Shown here piece by piece: positions 28,950 to 37,720 of a DNA stretch of 64,000 bases (the stretch's first letter is position 1; each line of letters begins with the position of its first letter). Source of the DNA: Gammaproteobacteria bacterium (GTDB lineage Bacteria > Pseudomonadota > Gammaproteobacteria > Xanthomonadales > SZUA-36); the NCBI GenBank assembly GCA_030426265.1, contig JAUHYP010000001.1, positions 186,001 to 250,000 of the forward strand. Direction: 5' to 3'. The position numbers were made by a program, and so were the translations under genes. The notes under the pieces were generated by a model that saw nothing but the letters and a program-made list of their open reading frames with translations, was not told the DNA's origin and made no database searches.

Positions 28950-30974
28950 ATGAACCGAATGCTCATCGCAACGCTCCTTGTTTCACTGGCTGCCTGTCAT
29001 CCGGCATCCAGGACCCAGGCCGATACCGGTGACTCGGCCGGGGACGAACGCCCCGTCCTGGCGCCTGCGGCGCTGACCGAACCACCCCGCCTGGGAACCG
29101 CTGCCGATGGCGCATTCTGGCCCATCGGTGACACGGCCCTGCTCCTGGCGGCTGAAGGTGAGGGCGGCCTGAACACCTATGCCATGACCGGAGAACGACT
29201 CCAGGCCTATCCCCAGGTGACCGCCGGGATGGTCGAAGTGCTGCGAGACGGCCAGGCGGAGCCGGTGGCGGCCCTGGTCTACGAGGCAGACCGCAGTGAG
29301 TTGTCGCCCTGGCGTGTGAGCGACGAAGACGGCTCGCTCGAAGCGCTGCCCGCTGTGCCCATACCGGTCCACGATGAACTGACGGGCCTGTGCAGCTATC
29401 GCAGTAGCCTGTCCGGTGGCTGGTACGTTTTCGGCACCACCGACGAAGGCCTGCTGCACCACTGGGAACTGTACCACTCGGGAGATCGTTGGCAGGGTCG
29501 CCTGCTGCGCACGATTCCCGCCGGCAAAGGCGCCGGTTTCTGCGCGGTGGATGCGGCCGACGCCCAGGTCTACGTGGGCGACGAGGAGCTGGGCATCTGG
29601 CGATTCGGCGCAGAACCCGAGGCGGACACCACGCGGGAACTGATCGACCTGGTCGCACCACGTGGACAGCTGGGCGAGGAGATCAAGGGCGTGGACATCT
29701 ATACGGTCCGCCCGGGCCTGGGGTACCTCGTCGTGGCAGATGCAGGGGAAGGCTTTCTCAGCGTGTACACCCTGCCGGATGGCGAGTACGCCGGCGCGGT
29801 CGACGTCGATGGCCTGTCCGAGGCCGAGGGCGTTGCCGTACTGGCCACCGCCGGTGGCGGGTGGCTGGCGGTCGCCGACGAAGACCAGTCCGACGGCGCC
29901 AGTGAGTTCAAGCTGCTTCCCTGGGCGGAGACGGCTTCCGCATTGGGACTGGCGGCCGCCGCCGAGGCGGGCGTCCCCCAGGGCACCGTCGCGACCGTCA
30001 CCCCGACCGTGGAGACGGAGGTTGTCGACAGCTGGGGCGACGCTGCCGACGATCCGGCCATCTGGGTGCACCCGGAGGATCCCTCAAAGAGCCTGGTCCT
30101 CGGGACCGACAAGAAGGGCGGGCTGCACGTGTACAACCTGGGCGGCGAGTCCATCCGGTTCTTCCCCGACGGCCGGATCAACAACGTCGATGTTCGCGAC
30201 GGCTTCACGCTGGACGGCGAAACGGTCGCCCTGGTGACGGCGAGCAACCGTACCTGGAGCAACATCTCCATCTATGCCATCGACCCGGTGACCGCCGAGG
30301 TCAGTGAAGTGGCTGACGGCCGGCAAGCGACGGGCCTTCCCGACCCTTACGGCATGTGCATGTACCGCAGCGCCCGCGATGGCGCGTTCTATGTCTTCGT
30401 CAACGGCAGCGGTGACGGCCTGACGATTCAGTTCCGGCTGACCGAGACCTCGCCCGGACGTGTCAGTGCCGAATCGGTGCGGGAGATCCCGGTCGGCGGC
30501 CAGGCCGAAGGCTGCGTCGCCAACGATACGACCGGCGAGCTGTTCATTGCCCAGGAAGACTACGGCCTGTGGAAGTACGGGGCGGAACCGGGTGATGGGG
30601 CAGACCGTACCCTGATCGACAGCGTCGAAGGCGAACACATGGTGGCGGACATCGAAGGCGTGTCCATCTGGCACGGCGCCGACGGTGGCGGTTACATCGT
30701 GGCGTCCAACCAGGGCGAGAACAGTTACCTGCTGTACCGCCTCGAGGGCGAGCATGAGTATGTCGGCAAATTCCACGTGGTTGCCGATGCGGAATCCGGC
30801 ATTGACGGGGTGTCCGAAACGGACGGTCTGGACGTGACCAGCAAACCGTTGGGGGAAGCCTACCCGGCGGGCATGCTGGTGGTTCAGGACGGGCGCAATA
30901 TCGCTCCGGCCGAGCGGCAGAACTTCAAGTACGTGTCCTGGACGGACATCATCGAGGCGGTCGGGGACGACTGA
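28950..30974 (+). CDS. Two-domain beta-propeller phytase, lipoprotein
   Basis: 674 aa. Start is the ATG at 28950 (AGGA 6 bases upstream), giving a signal peptide with lipobox LAAC (Cys at about 13). The C-terminal half (about 355-674) is a complete beta-propeller phytase: DDPAIWVHPEDPSKSLVLGTDKKGG begins at Asp367 with calcium-binding Asp residues, and is followed by INNVDVRD, DIEGVSIWHG, ASNQGENSYLLYR, SETDGLDV and GMLVVQDGRN. The N-terminal half (about 45-340) is a related but degenerate propeller: it keeps YVGDEELGIWRFGAEPE and EIKGVDIYTVRPG but lacks the DDPAIW block. The enzyme releases phosphate from Ca-phytate outside the cytoplasm. It ends at a convergent hairpin shared with iolE. Confidence 0.9.
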   Translation: MNRMLIATLLVSLAACHPASRTQADTGDSAGDERPVLAPAALTEPPRLGTAADGAFWPIGDTALLLAAEGEGGLNTYAMTGERLQAYPQVTAGMVEVLRDGQAEPVAALVYEADRSELSPWRVSDEDGSLEALPAVPIPVHDELTGLCSYRSSLSGGWYVFGTTDEGLLHHWELYHSGDRWQGRLLRTIPAGKGAGFCAVDAADAQVYVGDEELGIWRFGAEPEADTTRELIDLVAPRGQLGEEIKGVDIYTVRPGLGYLVVADAGEGFLSVYTLPDGEYAGAVDVDGLSEAEGVAVLATAGGGWLAVADEDQSDGASEFKLLPWAETASALGLAAAAEAGVPQGTVATVTPTVETEVVDSWGDAADDPAIWVHPEDPSKSLVLGTDKKGGLHVYNLGGESIRFFPDGRINNVDVRDGFTLDGETVALVTASNRTWSNISIYAIDPVTAEVSEVADGRQATGLPDPYGMCMYRSARDGAFYVFVNGSGDGLTIQFRLTETSPGRVSAESVREIPVGGQAEGCVANDTTGELFIAQEDYGLWKYGAEPGDGADRTLIDSVEGEHMVADIEGVSIWHGADGGGYIVASNQGENSYLLYRLEGEHEYVGKFHVVADAESGIDGVSETDGLDVTSKPLGEAYPAGMLVVQDGRNIAPAERQNFKYVSWTDIIEAVGDD

Positions 30975-30984
30975 TCCTCTTGGG

Positions 30985-31009
30985 GCGCCGGGACGGCTCG
31001 TCCCGGCGC
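30985..31009. terminator. Perfect 10-bp hairpin between convergent phytase and iolE
   Basis: Arms 30985-30994 (GCGCCGGGAC) and 31000-31009 around the loop GGCTC, in the 57-bp convergent gap. No T tract; its core is one of three similar GGGAC/GTCCC palindromes in the window. Confidence 0.55.
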
Positions 31010-31031
31010 TCATTGCCGTCCAGGCCGTTCC

Positions 31032-31916
31032 TCAACCGGGTTCGCTGACCCAGGCCGACAGCTTGCGGTGCCCCAGGGTCGCGTAGGTGACCGGGTCGGC
31101 CACCGCGGGATCCTGTTCGGCCTCCACCACGAACCACCCTTTATAGTCGGCCTCGCGCAATGGCGCGAACACGGCCGGGTAATCGACACAACCATCCCCG
31201 GGCACCGTGAACACGCCCCGCAGCACGGCCTCCAGGAAGGAGAGATCTTCGTTCAGAACCGTTGCGAGCACGTCCGGGCGGATGTCCTTGCAGTGCACGT
31301 GGGCGGTACGGGCCGCGTACCGTTGGGCCGCCGCGACGGGGTCGCCGCCACCGAAGGTCAGGTGACCGGTATCGAGCAGCAGCGACACCTGTTCGTTGCT
31401 TCCCTCCATCATCCGGTCCACGTCCTCGCCCGACTGCACGATGGTTCCCATGTGATGGTGGTAGGCCATGCGCATTCCGGCATCCGCCATCATCGACGCG
31501 AGTTCGCCCAGCCGGCGATTGAACCGGGGCCATTGCGCCGGTGGCAGCACCGGGCGGGCCGACAGCGGCGCGCGGATGTCCGAGTGGGTGCAGCCCGTGA
31601 CTTCGGCACAGACCATGACGTCGCTGCCCAGGGCGGAAAGAAGCGCCAGGTGGGCCTGCATGGCGGCAAACTCGGCCGCCGCATCGCGTTCCAGCAGTCG
31701 CAGGCTGTACCAGCCCGAAACGAGCGCCAGGCCGTGCGCCGCCAGTCTCGGCCCCAGGGATTCCGGGTCGCGGGGAAACTTGTGTCCCAGTTCGACGCCC
31801 TCGTAGCCGGCCGCCGCGGCCTCACGCAGGCAGGTTTCGAGATCGATATCGCAGCCGAGTCGCGGCAGGTCATCGTTGCTCCAGGTCAGCGGGTTGATCC
31901 CCAGGCGTACGTTCAT
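31032..31916 (-). CDS. iolE: Inosose dehydratase
   Basis: 294-aa TIM-barrel (AP-endonuclease-2/xylose-isomerase-like) enzyme that dehydrates scyllo-inosose to 3D-trihydroxycyclohexane-1,2-dione, the second step of inositol catabolism. Family features: GINPLTWSNDDLP at the N-terminus, AAAGYEGVELGHKFP, YHHHMGTIVQ, LLLDTGHLTFGGGDP and HVHCKDIRP (metal ligands), with GDGCVDYPAVF near the end. The frame is open far upstream, but the ATG at 31914-31916 overlaps the iolD stop (ATGA) and gives the family N-terminus. Last gene of the iol operon that runs leftward from about 37700. Confidence 0.95.
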   Translation of the reverse strand: MNVRLGINPLTWSNDDLPRLGCDIDLETCLREAAAAGYEGVELGHKFPRDPESLGPRLAAHGLALVSGWYSLRLLERDAAAEFAAMQAHLALLSALGSDVMVCAEVTGCTHSDIRAPLSARPVLPPAQWPRFNRRLGELASMMADAGMRMAYHHHMGTIVQSGEDVDRMMEGSNEQVSLLLDTGHLTFGGGDPVAAAQRYAARTAHVHCKDIRPDVLATVLNEDLSFLEAVLRGVFTVPGDGCVDYPAVFAPLREADYKGWFVVEAEQDPAVADPVTYATLGHRKLSAWVSEPG

Positions 31917-33736
31917 TGTTCCCGTGCTCCCCGGTAGGCGGCGCGGGCCTCGGTCACCCTGTCGCTGTCGGAGACGTCCGCCACCGGGACGTCCCACCAC
32001 GCGCCGCCGGCCTGCGTGGACAGGGACGGGTCCGTATCGATGACGATGACGGAAACTCCCCCCCGTGCGCGCGCCGCGTCCAGTGCAGCAGCCAGGCCGT
32101 CCAGTCCCGCCACGTGCTCGGCATGGGCGCCCATCGACGTGGCATGCGCGGCGAAATCGACGCGACCGGGGCCGGTGGGCAGGAGGTTGTTGAATGAGTC
32201 CCCGCCACAGGAAGACTGAAGCCGCTCGATGCAGCCAAAGCCGCCGTTGTCCAGCAGCACGATCACGAGGTCGATTCCCATGGTGACGGCCGTGGCGATC
32301 TCGGAGTTCATCATCAGGTAGCTGCCATCGCCCACCGTCACGACGACCTCGCGCTCCGGCCCCGCGAGCTTGACGCCCAGCGCACCGGCAATCTCGTAGC
32401 CCATGCAGGAATAGCCATACTCCAGGTGGTAAGCACCGGGCCCGCTGGCCCGCCAGAGTTTGTGCAGTTCGCCGGGCAAGCCACCGGCCGCGCACACGAC
32501 GGTGGTCGCGTCGGTGGCGAACCGGTCGAGCACGCCCAGGACGTGCGCATCACCCGGCAAGCCAGAAGGCGAAGGCGCGAACGCCTCGTCGATGCGATCG
32601 TTCCAGTCGCGCCGCGTCGTGGCCAACTGCTCCCGCCATCCGGACGCCATGGCGCCGCAATCGACGGTTTGCGCAAGGGTCCGCAGGGCCTCGTCGGCAT
32701 CCGACATCAGGGCCAGCGCGTTCCACTTGATGGCATCGTGGCGGCAAGGGTTCACGGCGATGATGTTCGCTGCGGGCTGGAACAGCGTATTGGAAGCGGT
32801 GCTGAAATCCTGCAGGCGCGTACCGATGGCGAGAATGACGTCCGCCTCGGCCGCCAGGGCGTTGGCCGCCGCGCTTCCGGTAACGCCGAGCGCGCCGGCG
32901 TTGCAGTCGTGCGACCAGGGCAGGGCGCCTTTGCCGGCCTGGGTTTCCACCACGGGAATTCCTGCGGCCCTGGCGAAATCCGCCAGGCGCGCCTCTGCGC
33001 CGGAGTACAGCACGCCACCCCCAGCGATGATGAGCGGGCGCTTTGCTTCGTTGAGCAGGCGGGCCGCTTGCGCCAGTCGCTCGCGATCGGCGCGGGGGCG
33101 GTGGGGCCTGTGCTCGACCGGCTCGAAGAAGGCCTCCGGCCAATCGTAGGCTTCGGGTTGGACGTCCTGTGGCAGACACAGGGTGACCGGGCCGCAATCG
33201 GCCGGGTCGGTCAGCACCGACAGGGCGCGCGGCAGGGTGTCCAGCAACTGTTCCGGACGGGTGATGCGATCGAAATAGCGCGACACCGGGCGGAAACAGT
33301 CGTTGGCGCTGACCGTGGCGTCCCCGAAATCCTCGACCTGCTGCAGGACCGGGTCCGGGCGCCGCGAGGCGAACACGTCCCCGGGCAACAGCAGGACCGG
33401 CAGGCGATTGACATGCGCGAGCGCTGCGGCGGTGACCATGTTGGTCGCGCCCGGGCCGATGGACGTCGTGCAGGCCATCATGCGTCGGCGCCGGCTGGCC
33501 TTTGCATAGGCCACGGCGGCGTGCGCCATGGCCTGTTCGTTGTGGGCCCGGAAGGTGGGCAGTCGTTCACGCTGGTGTTGCAGCGCTTCGCCCATGCCGG
33601 CGACGTTGCCGTGGCCGAAGATCGCCCAGCAACCTGCGAACAAGGGCAGGCTGTCTCCGTCGATGATCGTGTGCTGCGCGCCCAGGTAGCGTACCAGCGC
33701 CTGGGCGGTCGTCAGTCTCCGGGTCGAAGCGCTCAT
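31913..33736 (-). CDS. iolD: 3D-(3,5/4)-trihydroxycyclohexane-1,2-dione acylhydrolase
   Basis: 607-aa thiamine-diphosphate enzyme that opens the ring dione to 5-deoxy-glucuronate. It has the N-terminal IolD signature (TTAQALVRYL, GCWAIFGHGNVAGMGEAL), the pyrimidine-domain RAHNEQAMAHAAVAYAK with the catalytic Glu, and CTTSIGPGATNMVTAAA. The ThDP/Mg site is VTVGDGSYLMMNSEIATAV (GDG...N), followed by LLDNGGFGCIERLQ. Start ATG at 33734-33736 overlaps the iolC stop by 4 bases; the open frame upstream is a by-product of GC-rich codon use. Confidence 0.96.
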   Translation of the reverse strand: MSASTRRLTTAQALVRYLGAQHTIIDGDSLPLFAGCWAIFGHGNVAGMGEALQHQRERLPTFRAHNEQAMAHAAVAYAKASRRRRMMACTTSIGPGATNMVTAAALAHVNRLPVLLLPGDVFASRRPDPVLQQVEDFGDATVSANDCFRPVSRYFDRITRPEQLLDTLPRALSVLTDPADCGPVTLCLPQDVQPEAYDWPEAFFEPVEHRPHRPRADRERLAQAARLLNEAKRPLIIAGGGVLYSGAEARLADFARAAGIPVVETQAGKGALPWSHDCNAGALGVTGSAAANALAAEADVILAIGTRLQDFSTASNTLFQPAANIIAVNPCRHDAIKWNALALMSDADEALRTLAQTVDCGAMASGWREQLATTRRDWNDRIDEAFAPSPSGLPGDAHVLGVLDRFATDATTVVCAAGGLPGELHKLWRASGPGAYHLEYGYSCMGYEIAGALGVKLAGPEREVVVTVGDGSYLMMNSEIATAVTMGIDLVIVLLDNGGFGCIERLQSSCGGDSFNNLLPTGPGRVDFAAHATSMGAHAEHVAGLDGLAAALDAARARGGVSVIVIDTDPSLSTQAGGAWWDVPVADVSDSDRVTEARAAYRGAREQ

Positions 33737-35664
33737 GTCGTCTCCAGGCAGGCGTTCCGCCAGAGCGAGACGATGCGTCGGTAGCGTTCCGCGATGGCGG
33801 CACGGGCAGACGCGTCGTCCAGCTTGCCGGTGAACCAGGCCCTGGCGGGCTCGCCGAAAATACTGCGCCCCACGGCGAAGCCTTTCATGTAGGGAACGCC
33901 GGCCGCGGCGCGGAACCCTTCGCGAAGGACATCTTCCGCGGCGTCCAGTCCCAGCAGCACGATCCCTTTGCAGTGGGGGTCGCAATCGTCGATGACGGCG
34001 GACACCGCGCCCCATCCGGCCTGGCTCTGGGATTCCAGCTTCCACCAGTCGGGAAAAACGCCGAGGTTGTAGAACCGCCGCATGGCCCGGGGCAACGTCG
34101 TGTCATCGACCGCATGGTGCGCCGACGGGCAGATCACCTCGAGCACCAGGCGCCGGTCCTGGGCGCAGATTTCCGTGTACAGCGCACGGACCCGCTCCTC
34201 CTGGGCCAGTCGCAATTCCAGCGGATCATCGGGGTGATAGAAGACCAGGCACTTGATCACGTTGAGGGGAGGCAGGCCCAGCAATTGCTGGCCGAGGCCG
34301 GCGCCGGCCTCGAAGGCCAGCGGGCGTGAACCCGGTGTTTCGACCGGGCAGGCCGTCCAGAGTCCGGAGGCCGACAACCGGTCCATCGCCTCGCCACCGA
34401 AACGCTGGTCGACAATGAAGCCGCCGCGAACATCGCCGGGCAGTTCACTCGCCACGGACAGGGCGGCCTCGGCAACCAGTGTCTTGAAGGTCGCAATGCG
34501 CCCGTGCGGCTGGCCCGTCTCGTTCGCCAGGTCGATGAACTGGCTACGGTGGTCGAAGGCCAGCACGCAAAGTGGACGCGGGTCGTCCTGCCAGGTCGTG
34601 GAACGATGCAGCCGGATCAGTTCCGGATCCAGGCGAGGCACCCGGGGCGTCGGGTCGCGTTGCAGGAACGCATCCAGTTCGATCCGGCTGGGGATGGCCG
34701 GGGTGCAGCCGTGGCGGGCCACGACCAGGGCGCCACAGGCGTTGCCCATGGCGCCGCACTCGGCCGGTTCCCGGCCGGTCAGCCAGCCGCCGAGAAAGCC
34801 GGACAGGAAGGCGTCGCCGGCGCCCAGCGTGTTGAACACCTCCACCGGCTTACCGGGCGCCAAGGTGCCGTCATCGAGGGCATCGATCGGGCCTGGTGGG
34901 AAGACGACGCACCCATCTGCGCCGCGTTTGAGCACAATCCAGCCATCGCTGAGCTCGCGCACCCGGCGCAAGGCGGCCAGCAGGTCGTCCTCTCCACCCC
35001 CGGCGATCCGAATCTCCTCCTCGGTGCCCACCACCATGTCACACAGGGGCAGGACATCCGCCAGCACCGCGCTGGCTTCCGCGCATTGTTCGTAGCGGCT
35101 GGCGCCATCACCGGCCGCCACCAGGCCCCAGAGGACGGGGCGGTAATCGATGTCCAGCGTGACGTGGGTCCCACGTTCGCGTGCGCAGTTCATGGCCCGG
35201 ACCACGGCAGCCCGGGTCGAGGGCGTGGAGAGATGCGTGCCCGTCACCGACAGCATGCGCGCGGAGCCGATGAACTCGGGGTCGATGTCGTCTTCGACCA
35301 GGCCCATGTCGGCGCAGCGTTCGCGGTAGAAGATGTGCGGAATGTCCTCGCCCGCTCCGATACCGAGGATGACCAGCGCCGTCAGGCGATCGGGGTCGGT
35401 CGTCACGTGGCTGACGTCGACGCCTTCTCCCGCCAGCGCTTCGCGTACGAACCGCCCCATCTGCTCATTGCCGACGCGGGCCAGCATGGCACTGCGCAGC
35501 CCCATGCGCGACAGGCCAGCGGCCAGGTTCGCCGAGGAGCCGCCCAGGTACTTGGCGAAACTGCGCATGTCCTCCAGGCGCCCGCCCACCTGCTGGCCGT
35601 ACAGGTCGACGGCCGCCCGACCCAGGCAAATAACGTCCAGGCTGCGAGTACCGGCCTCAGGCAT
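33733..35664 (-). CDS. iolC: Fused 5-dehydro-2-deoxygluconokinase and 5-dehydro-2-deoxyphosphogluconate aldolase
   Basis: 643 aa. Residues about 1-320 are a PfkB/ribokinase-type kinase: YLGGSSANLAAGLSRMGL near the N-terminus and the catalytic-base block NTLGAGDAFLSGFLGGWL. Residues about 335-643 form a DUF2090-type aldolase domain (LCVLAFDHRSQFIDL, GFIVDQRFGGEAM, VLEVICPSAHH, FPDWWKLE, KGFAVGRSIF). The kinase makes 6-phospho-5-dehydro-2-deoxygluconate, and the fused domain splits it to dihydroxyacetone phosphate and malonate semialdehyde. Such IolC-IolJ-type fusions are known in Proteobacteria. The start overlaps the iolB stop by 8 bases; the stop overlaps the iolD start. Confidence 0.93.
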   Translation of the reverse strand: MPEAGTRSLDVICLGRAAVDLYGQQVGGRLEDMRSFAKYLGGSSANLAAGLSRMGLRSAMLARVGNEQMGRFVREALAGEGVDVSHVTTDPDRLTALVILGIGAGEDIPHIFYRERCADMGLVEDDIDPEFIGSARMLSVTGTHLSTPSTRAAVVRAMNCARERGTHVTLDIDYRPVLWGLVAAGDGASRYEQCAEASAVLADVLPLCDMVVGTEEEIRIAGGGEDDLLAALRRVRELSDGWIVLKRGADGCVVFPPGPIDALDDGTLAPGKPVEVFNTLGAGDAFLSGFLGGWLTGREPAECGAMGNACGALVVARHGCTPAIPSRIELDAFLQRDPTPRVPRLDPELIRLHRSTTWQDDPRPLCVLAFDHRSQFIDLANETGQPHGRIATFKTLVAEAALSVASELPGDVRGGFIVDQRFGGEAMDRLSASGLWTACPVETPGSRPLAFEAGAGLGQQLLGLPPLNVIKCLVFYHPDDPLELRLAQEERVRALYTEICAQDRRLVLEVICPSAHHAVDDTTLPRAMRRFYNLGVFPDWWKLESQSQAGWGAVSAVIDDCDPHCKGIVLLGLDAAEDVLREGFRAAAGVPYMKGFAVGRSIFGEPARAWFTGKLDDASARAAIAERYRRIVSLWRNACLETT

Positions 35665-36484
35665 CGCGGTCCACTCCCTTCGGCCACCAGAACGCCGCTT
35701 CCTTGTCCATGGTCCAGCGGTGCTCTTCGGTGAATTCTGGAATGGTGTAGGGATTGTCCGGAAGGTGGCGAATCACCCAGCTGTAGTACATGCCGTAGCC
35801 CGGCGCGGCGCATTGCGCGTGGTCCAGCCCGGCGGGTATGCAGATCGAGTCGAATTGCCGAACCTTGAAGACGTCCTCGCCGAGCTCGGCATGGCCATAG
35901 CCCTGCGGCTTGGTGAACCGGTAGTGGTAGATCTCCGGCTGGTCGTGGTGGTGCGGCGGGTAGCTCGACCAGCCACCGGGCATGTTCACAACCTCGCCCA
36001 GCACCAGGTGCGCACCTTCCGGTGCGTTGGTTCCGTCGAAGATGGTGCGGACGAATCGCAGGCAGCGTTCGGCCACCTGTCCGGCACCCCGGTGCTCGTT
36101 CGGGACGTTTTCCGGGAGGTAGACCCGGGGCTCGAAATCCGCCGTGTTGCCGCACCGGTAGACGGTGAACTCGGTGGTTGTCTCGGCCCTCAGCTCGAGC
36201 GTCGACCCGGCGGGGAAGTGCACACAACTGGCCGACTCGTCGAACAGCGAATCGCGGCGCAGCCCGAACGATTCCGATGCGTCGCCGCTGGCTTCAACGC
36301 GTCCGGTGACGATGCCGTGCATCAGTAGCAGGGCTGTTTCGCTGGTCGCTTCCAGCCGGGTGCTTTCTCCCGCTTCGAGGCACAGGACGGCCAGTTCCAG
36401 GCCCTCGTGTTTCGCCAGTTCCGTCAGGCCCATGCCGAAGCCGGTGCGGTGGTCGGTGACATGATTCTGCTGATTCGCATTCAT
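35657..36484 (-). CDS. iolB: 5-deoxy-glucuronate isomerase
   Basis: 275-aa double-cupin protein that isomerises 5-deoxy-glucuronate to 5-dehydro-2-deoxygluconate. The C-terminal cupin has the metal ligands in SSYPPHHHDQPEIYHYRF and the late IolB blocks DHAQCAAPGYGMYYSWVIRHL and EHRWTMDKEAAFW. The ATG at 36482-36484 has AGAGGA about 8 bases upstream and is preferred over the longer open frame. It lies 17 bp after the inositol-dehydrogenase-like gene, in the same operon. Confidence 0.94.
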   Translation of the reverse strand: MNANQQNHVTDHRTGFGMGLTELAKHEGLELAVLCLEAGESTRLEATSETALLLMHGIVTGRVEASGDASESFGLRRDSLFDESASCVHFPAGSTLELRAETTTEFTVYRCGNTADFEPRVYLPENVPNEHRGAGQVAERCLRFVRTIFDGTNAPEGAHLVLGEVVNMPGGWSSYPPHHHDQPEIYHYRFTKPQGYGHAELGEDVFKVRQFDSICIPAGLDHAQCAAPGYGMYYSWVIRHLPDNPYTIPEFTEEHRWTMDKEAAFWWPKGVDRDA

Positions 36485-36501
36485 TCGAAAATCCTCTTCA
36501 T

Positions 36502-37635
36502 TCAGTCCTGATGGACACGAACCCAGCGCGCTTCGCCGGCCGATCGTTCGATGGCGTCCATCACGCGCTGCACGCGCAGCCCGTCGTTGAAATCCGGCCA
36601 CGCCCGGGTCCCGTTCGTGGCCGCGCGCAGAAAATTGCGCGCCTCGATGACCTTCAGGTCGTTGTAGCCGAGGCCATGCCCCGCCGCCGGGTTGAACGCG
36701 GCGTAGTCCGGATGCGCCGGCCCGGCGAGAATCCGGCGGAACCCCTCACGGCCGCGACCGGCGGCGGATTCATAGACCTGGAGCTCATTCATGCGCTCCT
36801 GGTCGAACCTCAGCGCGCCGCGGCTGCACGACAGGTCGAAGGCCAGGCCGCACTTGTAGCCAGACGCCACCCGGCTGGTTTCGATCACGGCCGGAACCCC
36901 GGATGCCAAGCGACAATGGGCGCTGGCGATGTCTTCGTTTTCGACCGCGCGGCGCGCACCGGACGCCGGGTCGCGGCGATGGCTCACGACCGTCGACAAG
37001 GCCCCCATCACTTCGCTCACCGGGCCCAGGAGCCAATCCATCAGGTGCAACAGGTGGCATCCCAGGTCGGCCAGCGCGCCCGAACCGGCGAGGCTGCGTT
37101 CACAGCGCCAGCTCCAGGGAACCTGCGGGTCGGCCATGTAATCCTCCAGGTATCGCCCGGAAAAGCTGACCGGTTCGCCGAGTTCACCCGACTGGATGAT
37201 CTCGCGCGCCAGTGACAGCAAGGGGTTCACCGCGTAGTTGAACCCGACCAGGTGGGCCCGGCCCGAGGCCGTCGCCGCAGCTGCGAGTTCCGCTGCTTCA
37301 TCGGCCGTGTGGGCCAGCGGCTTCTCGCACCAGACGTGCTTGCCGGCCGCGAGCGCTGCGAGCGCCATTTCATGGTGGAGGTGGTTGGGCGTGCACAGGC
37401 TGACCGCGTCCACGTCGGGATCGTCGAGCAGGGCGCGCCAGTCATCGCCATGTCGCGCGAAGCCCATGGAGGCGGCGGCGGTCGATGCCCGCTCCGCATC
37501 GGCATCGACCACGTGGATCAGCCGTGGTGGCGTTACTTCATCGAAGACGCCACCGACCGAGCGCAGTGCAATGGCGTGCGCCCGGCCCATGAAGCCGGTC
37601 CCCACGAGCCCAATGCCCAAAGCGCTTCCAGACAT
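36502..37635 (-). CDS. Gfo/Idh/MocA-family oxidoreductase, probable scyllo-inositol or other inositol-isomer dehydrogenase
   Basis: 377 aa, NAD(P)-binding Rossmann domain (GLVGTGFMGRAHAIAL), the family motif WCEKPLAHTADEA with the catalytic Lys, and a C-terminal alpha/beta domain with a catalytic-site block DLGCHLLHLMDWL. The end (AGHGLGYNDLKVIEARNFL) resembles IolX/IolW-type scyllo-inositol dehydrogenases more than IolG. As first gene of the iol operon it may bring a second inositol isomer, such as the one released from scyllo-inositol phosphates, into the pathway. GAGGAG is about 10 bases before the ATG. Confidence 0.82.
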   Translation of the reverse strand: MSGSALGIGLVGTGFMGRAHAIALRSVGGVFDEVTPPRLIHVVDADAERASTAAASMGFARHGDDWRALLDDPDVDAVSLCTPNHLHHEMALAALAAGKHVWCEKPLAHTADEAAELAAAATASGRAHLVGFNYAVNPLLSLAREIIQSGELGEPVSFSGRYLEDYMADPQVPWSWRCERSLAGSGALADLGCHLLHLMDWLLGPVSEVMGALSTVVSHRRDPASGARRAVENEDIASAHCRLASGVPAVIETSRVASGYKCGLAFDLSCSRGALRFDQERMNELQVYESAAGRGREGFRRILAGPAHPDYAAFNPAAGHGLGYNDLKVIEARNFLRAATNGTRAWPDFNDGLRVQRVMDAIERSAGEARWVRVHQD

Positions 37636-37673
37636 GCCGGTTGTTCTCCTCGTTCCGTGGCCGTTCCCGGATC

Positions 37674-37687
37674 GGAATTATTATTCC
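37674..37687. promoter_or_regulatory. GGAA-N6-TTCC operator of the iol operon
   Basis: GGAA-TTATTA-TTCC, arms extendable to 5 bp (GGAAT/ATTCC), in the 85-bp gap upstream of the leftward iol operon. On the minus strand a weaker copy (GAAA-TGTATT-TTTT, about 37703-37716) precedes it by about 30 bp and looks like the upstream receptor site (GGAA-TGTATT-TTCT). The surrounding AT-rich stretch (37678-37710) would also supply the promoter. Confidence 0.7.
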
Positions 37688-37720
37688 ATATAGATAGTTT
37701 ATAAAAAATACATTTCACTT

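Noticed and set aside
31032..32495. 487-codon frame that would extend IolE upstream
   Set aside because: The extra part is antiparallel-free GC-rich read-through of iolD coding sequence; the ATG overlapping the iolD stop gives the correct IolE N-terminus.
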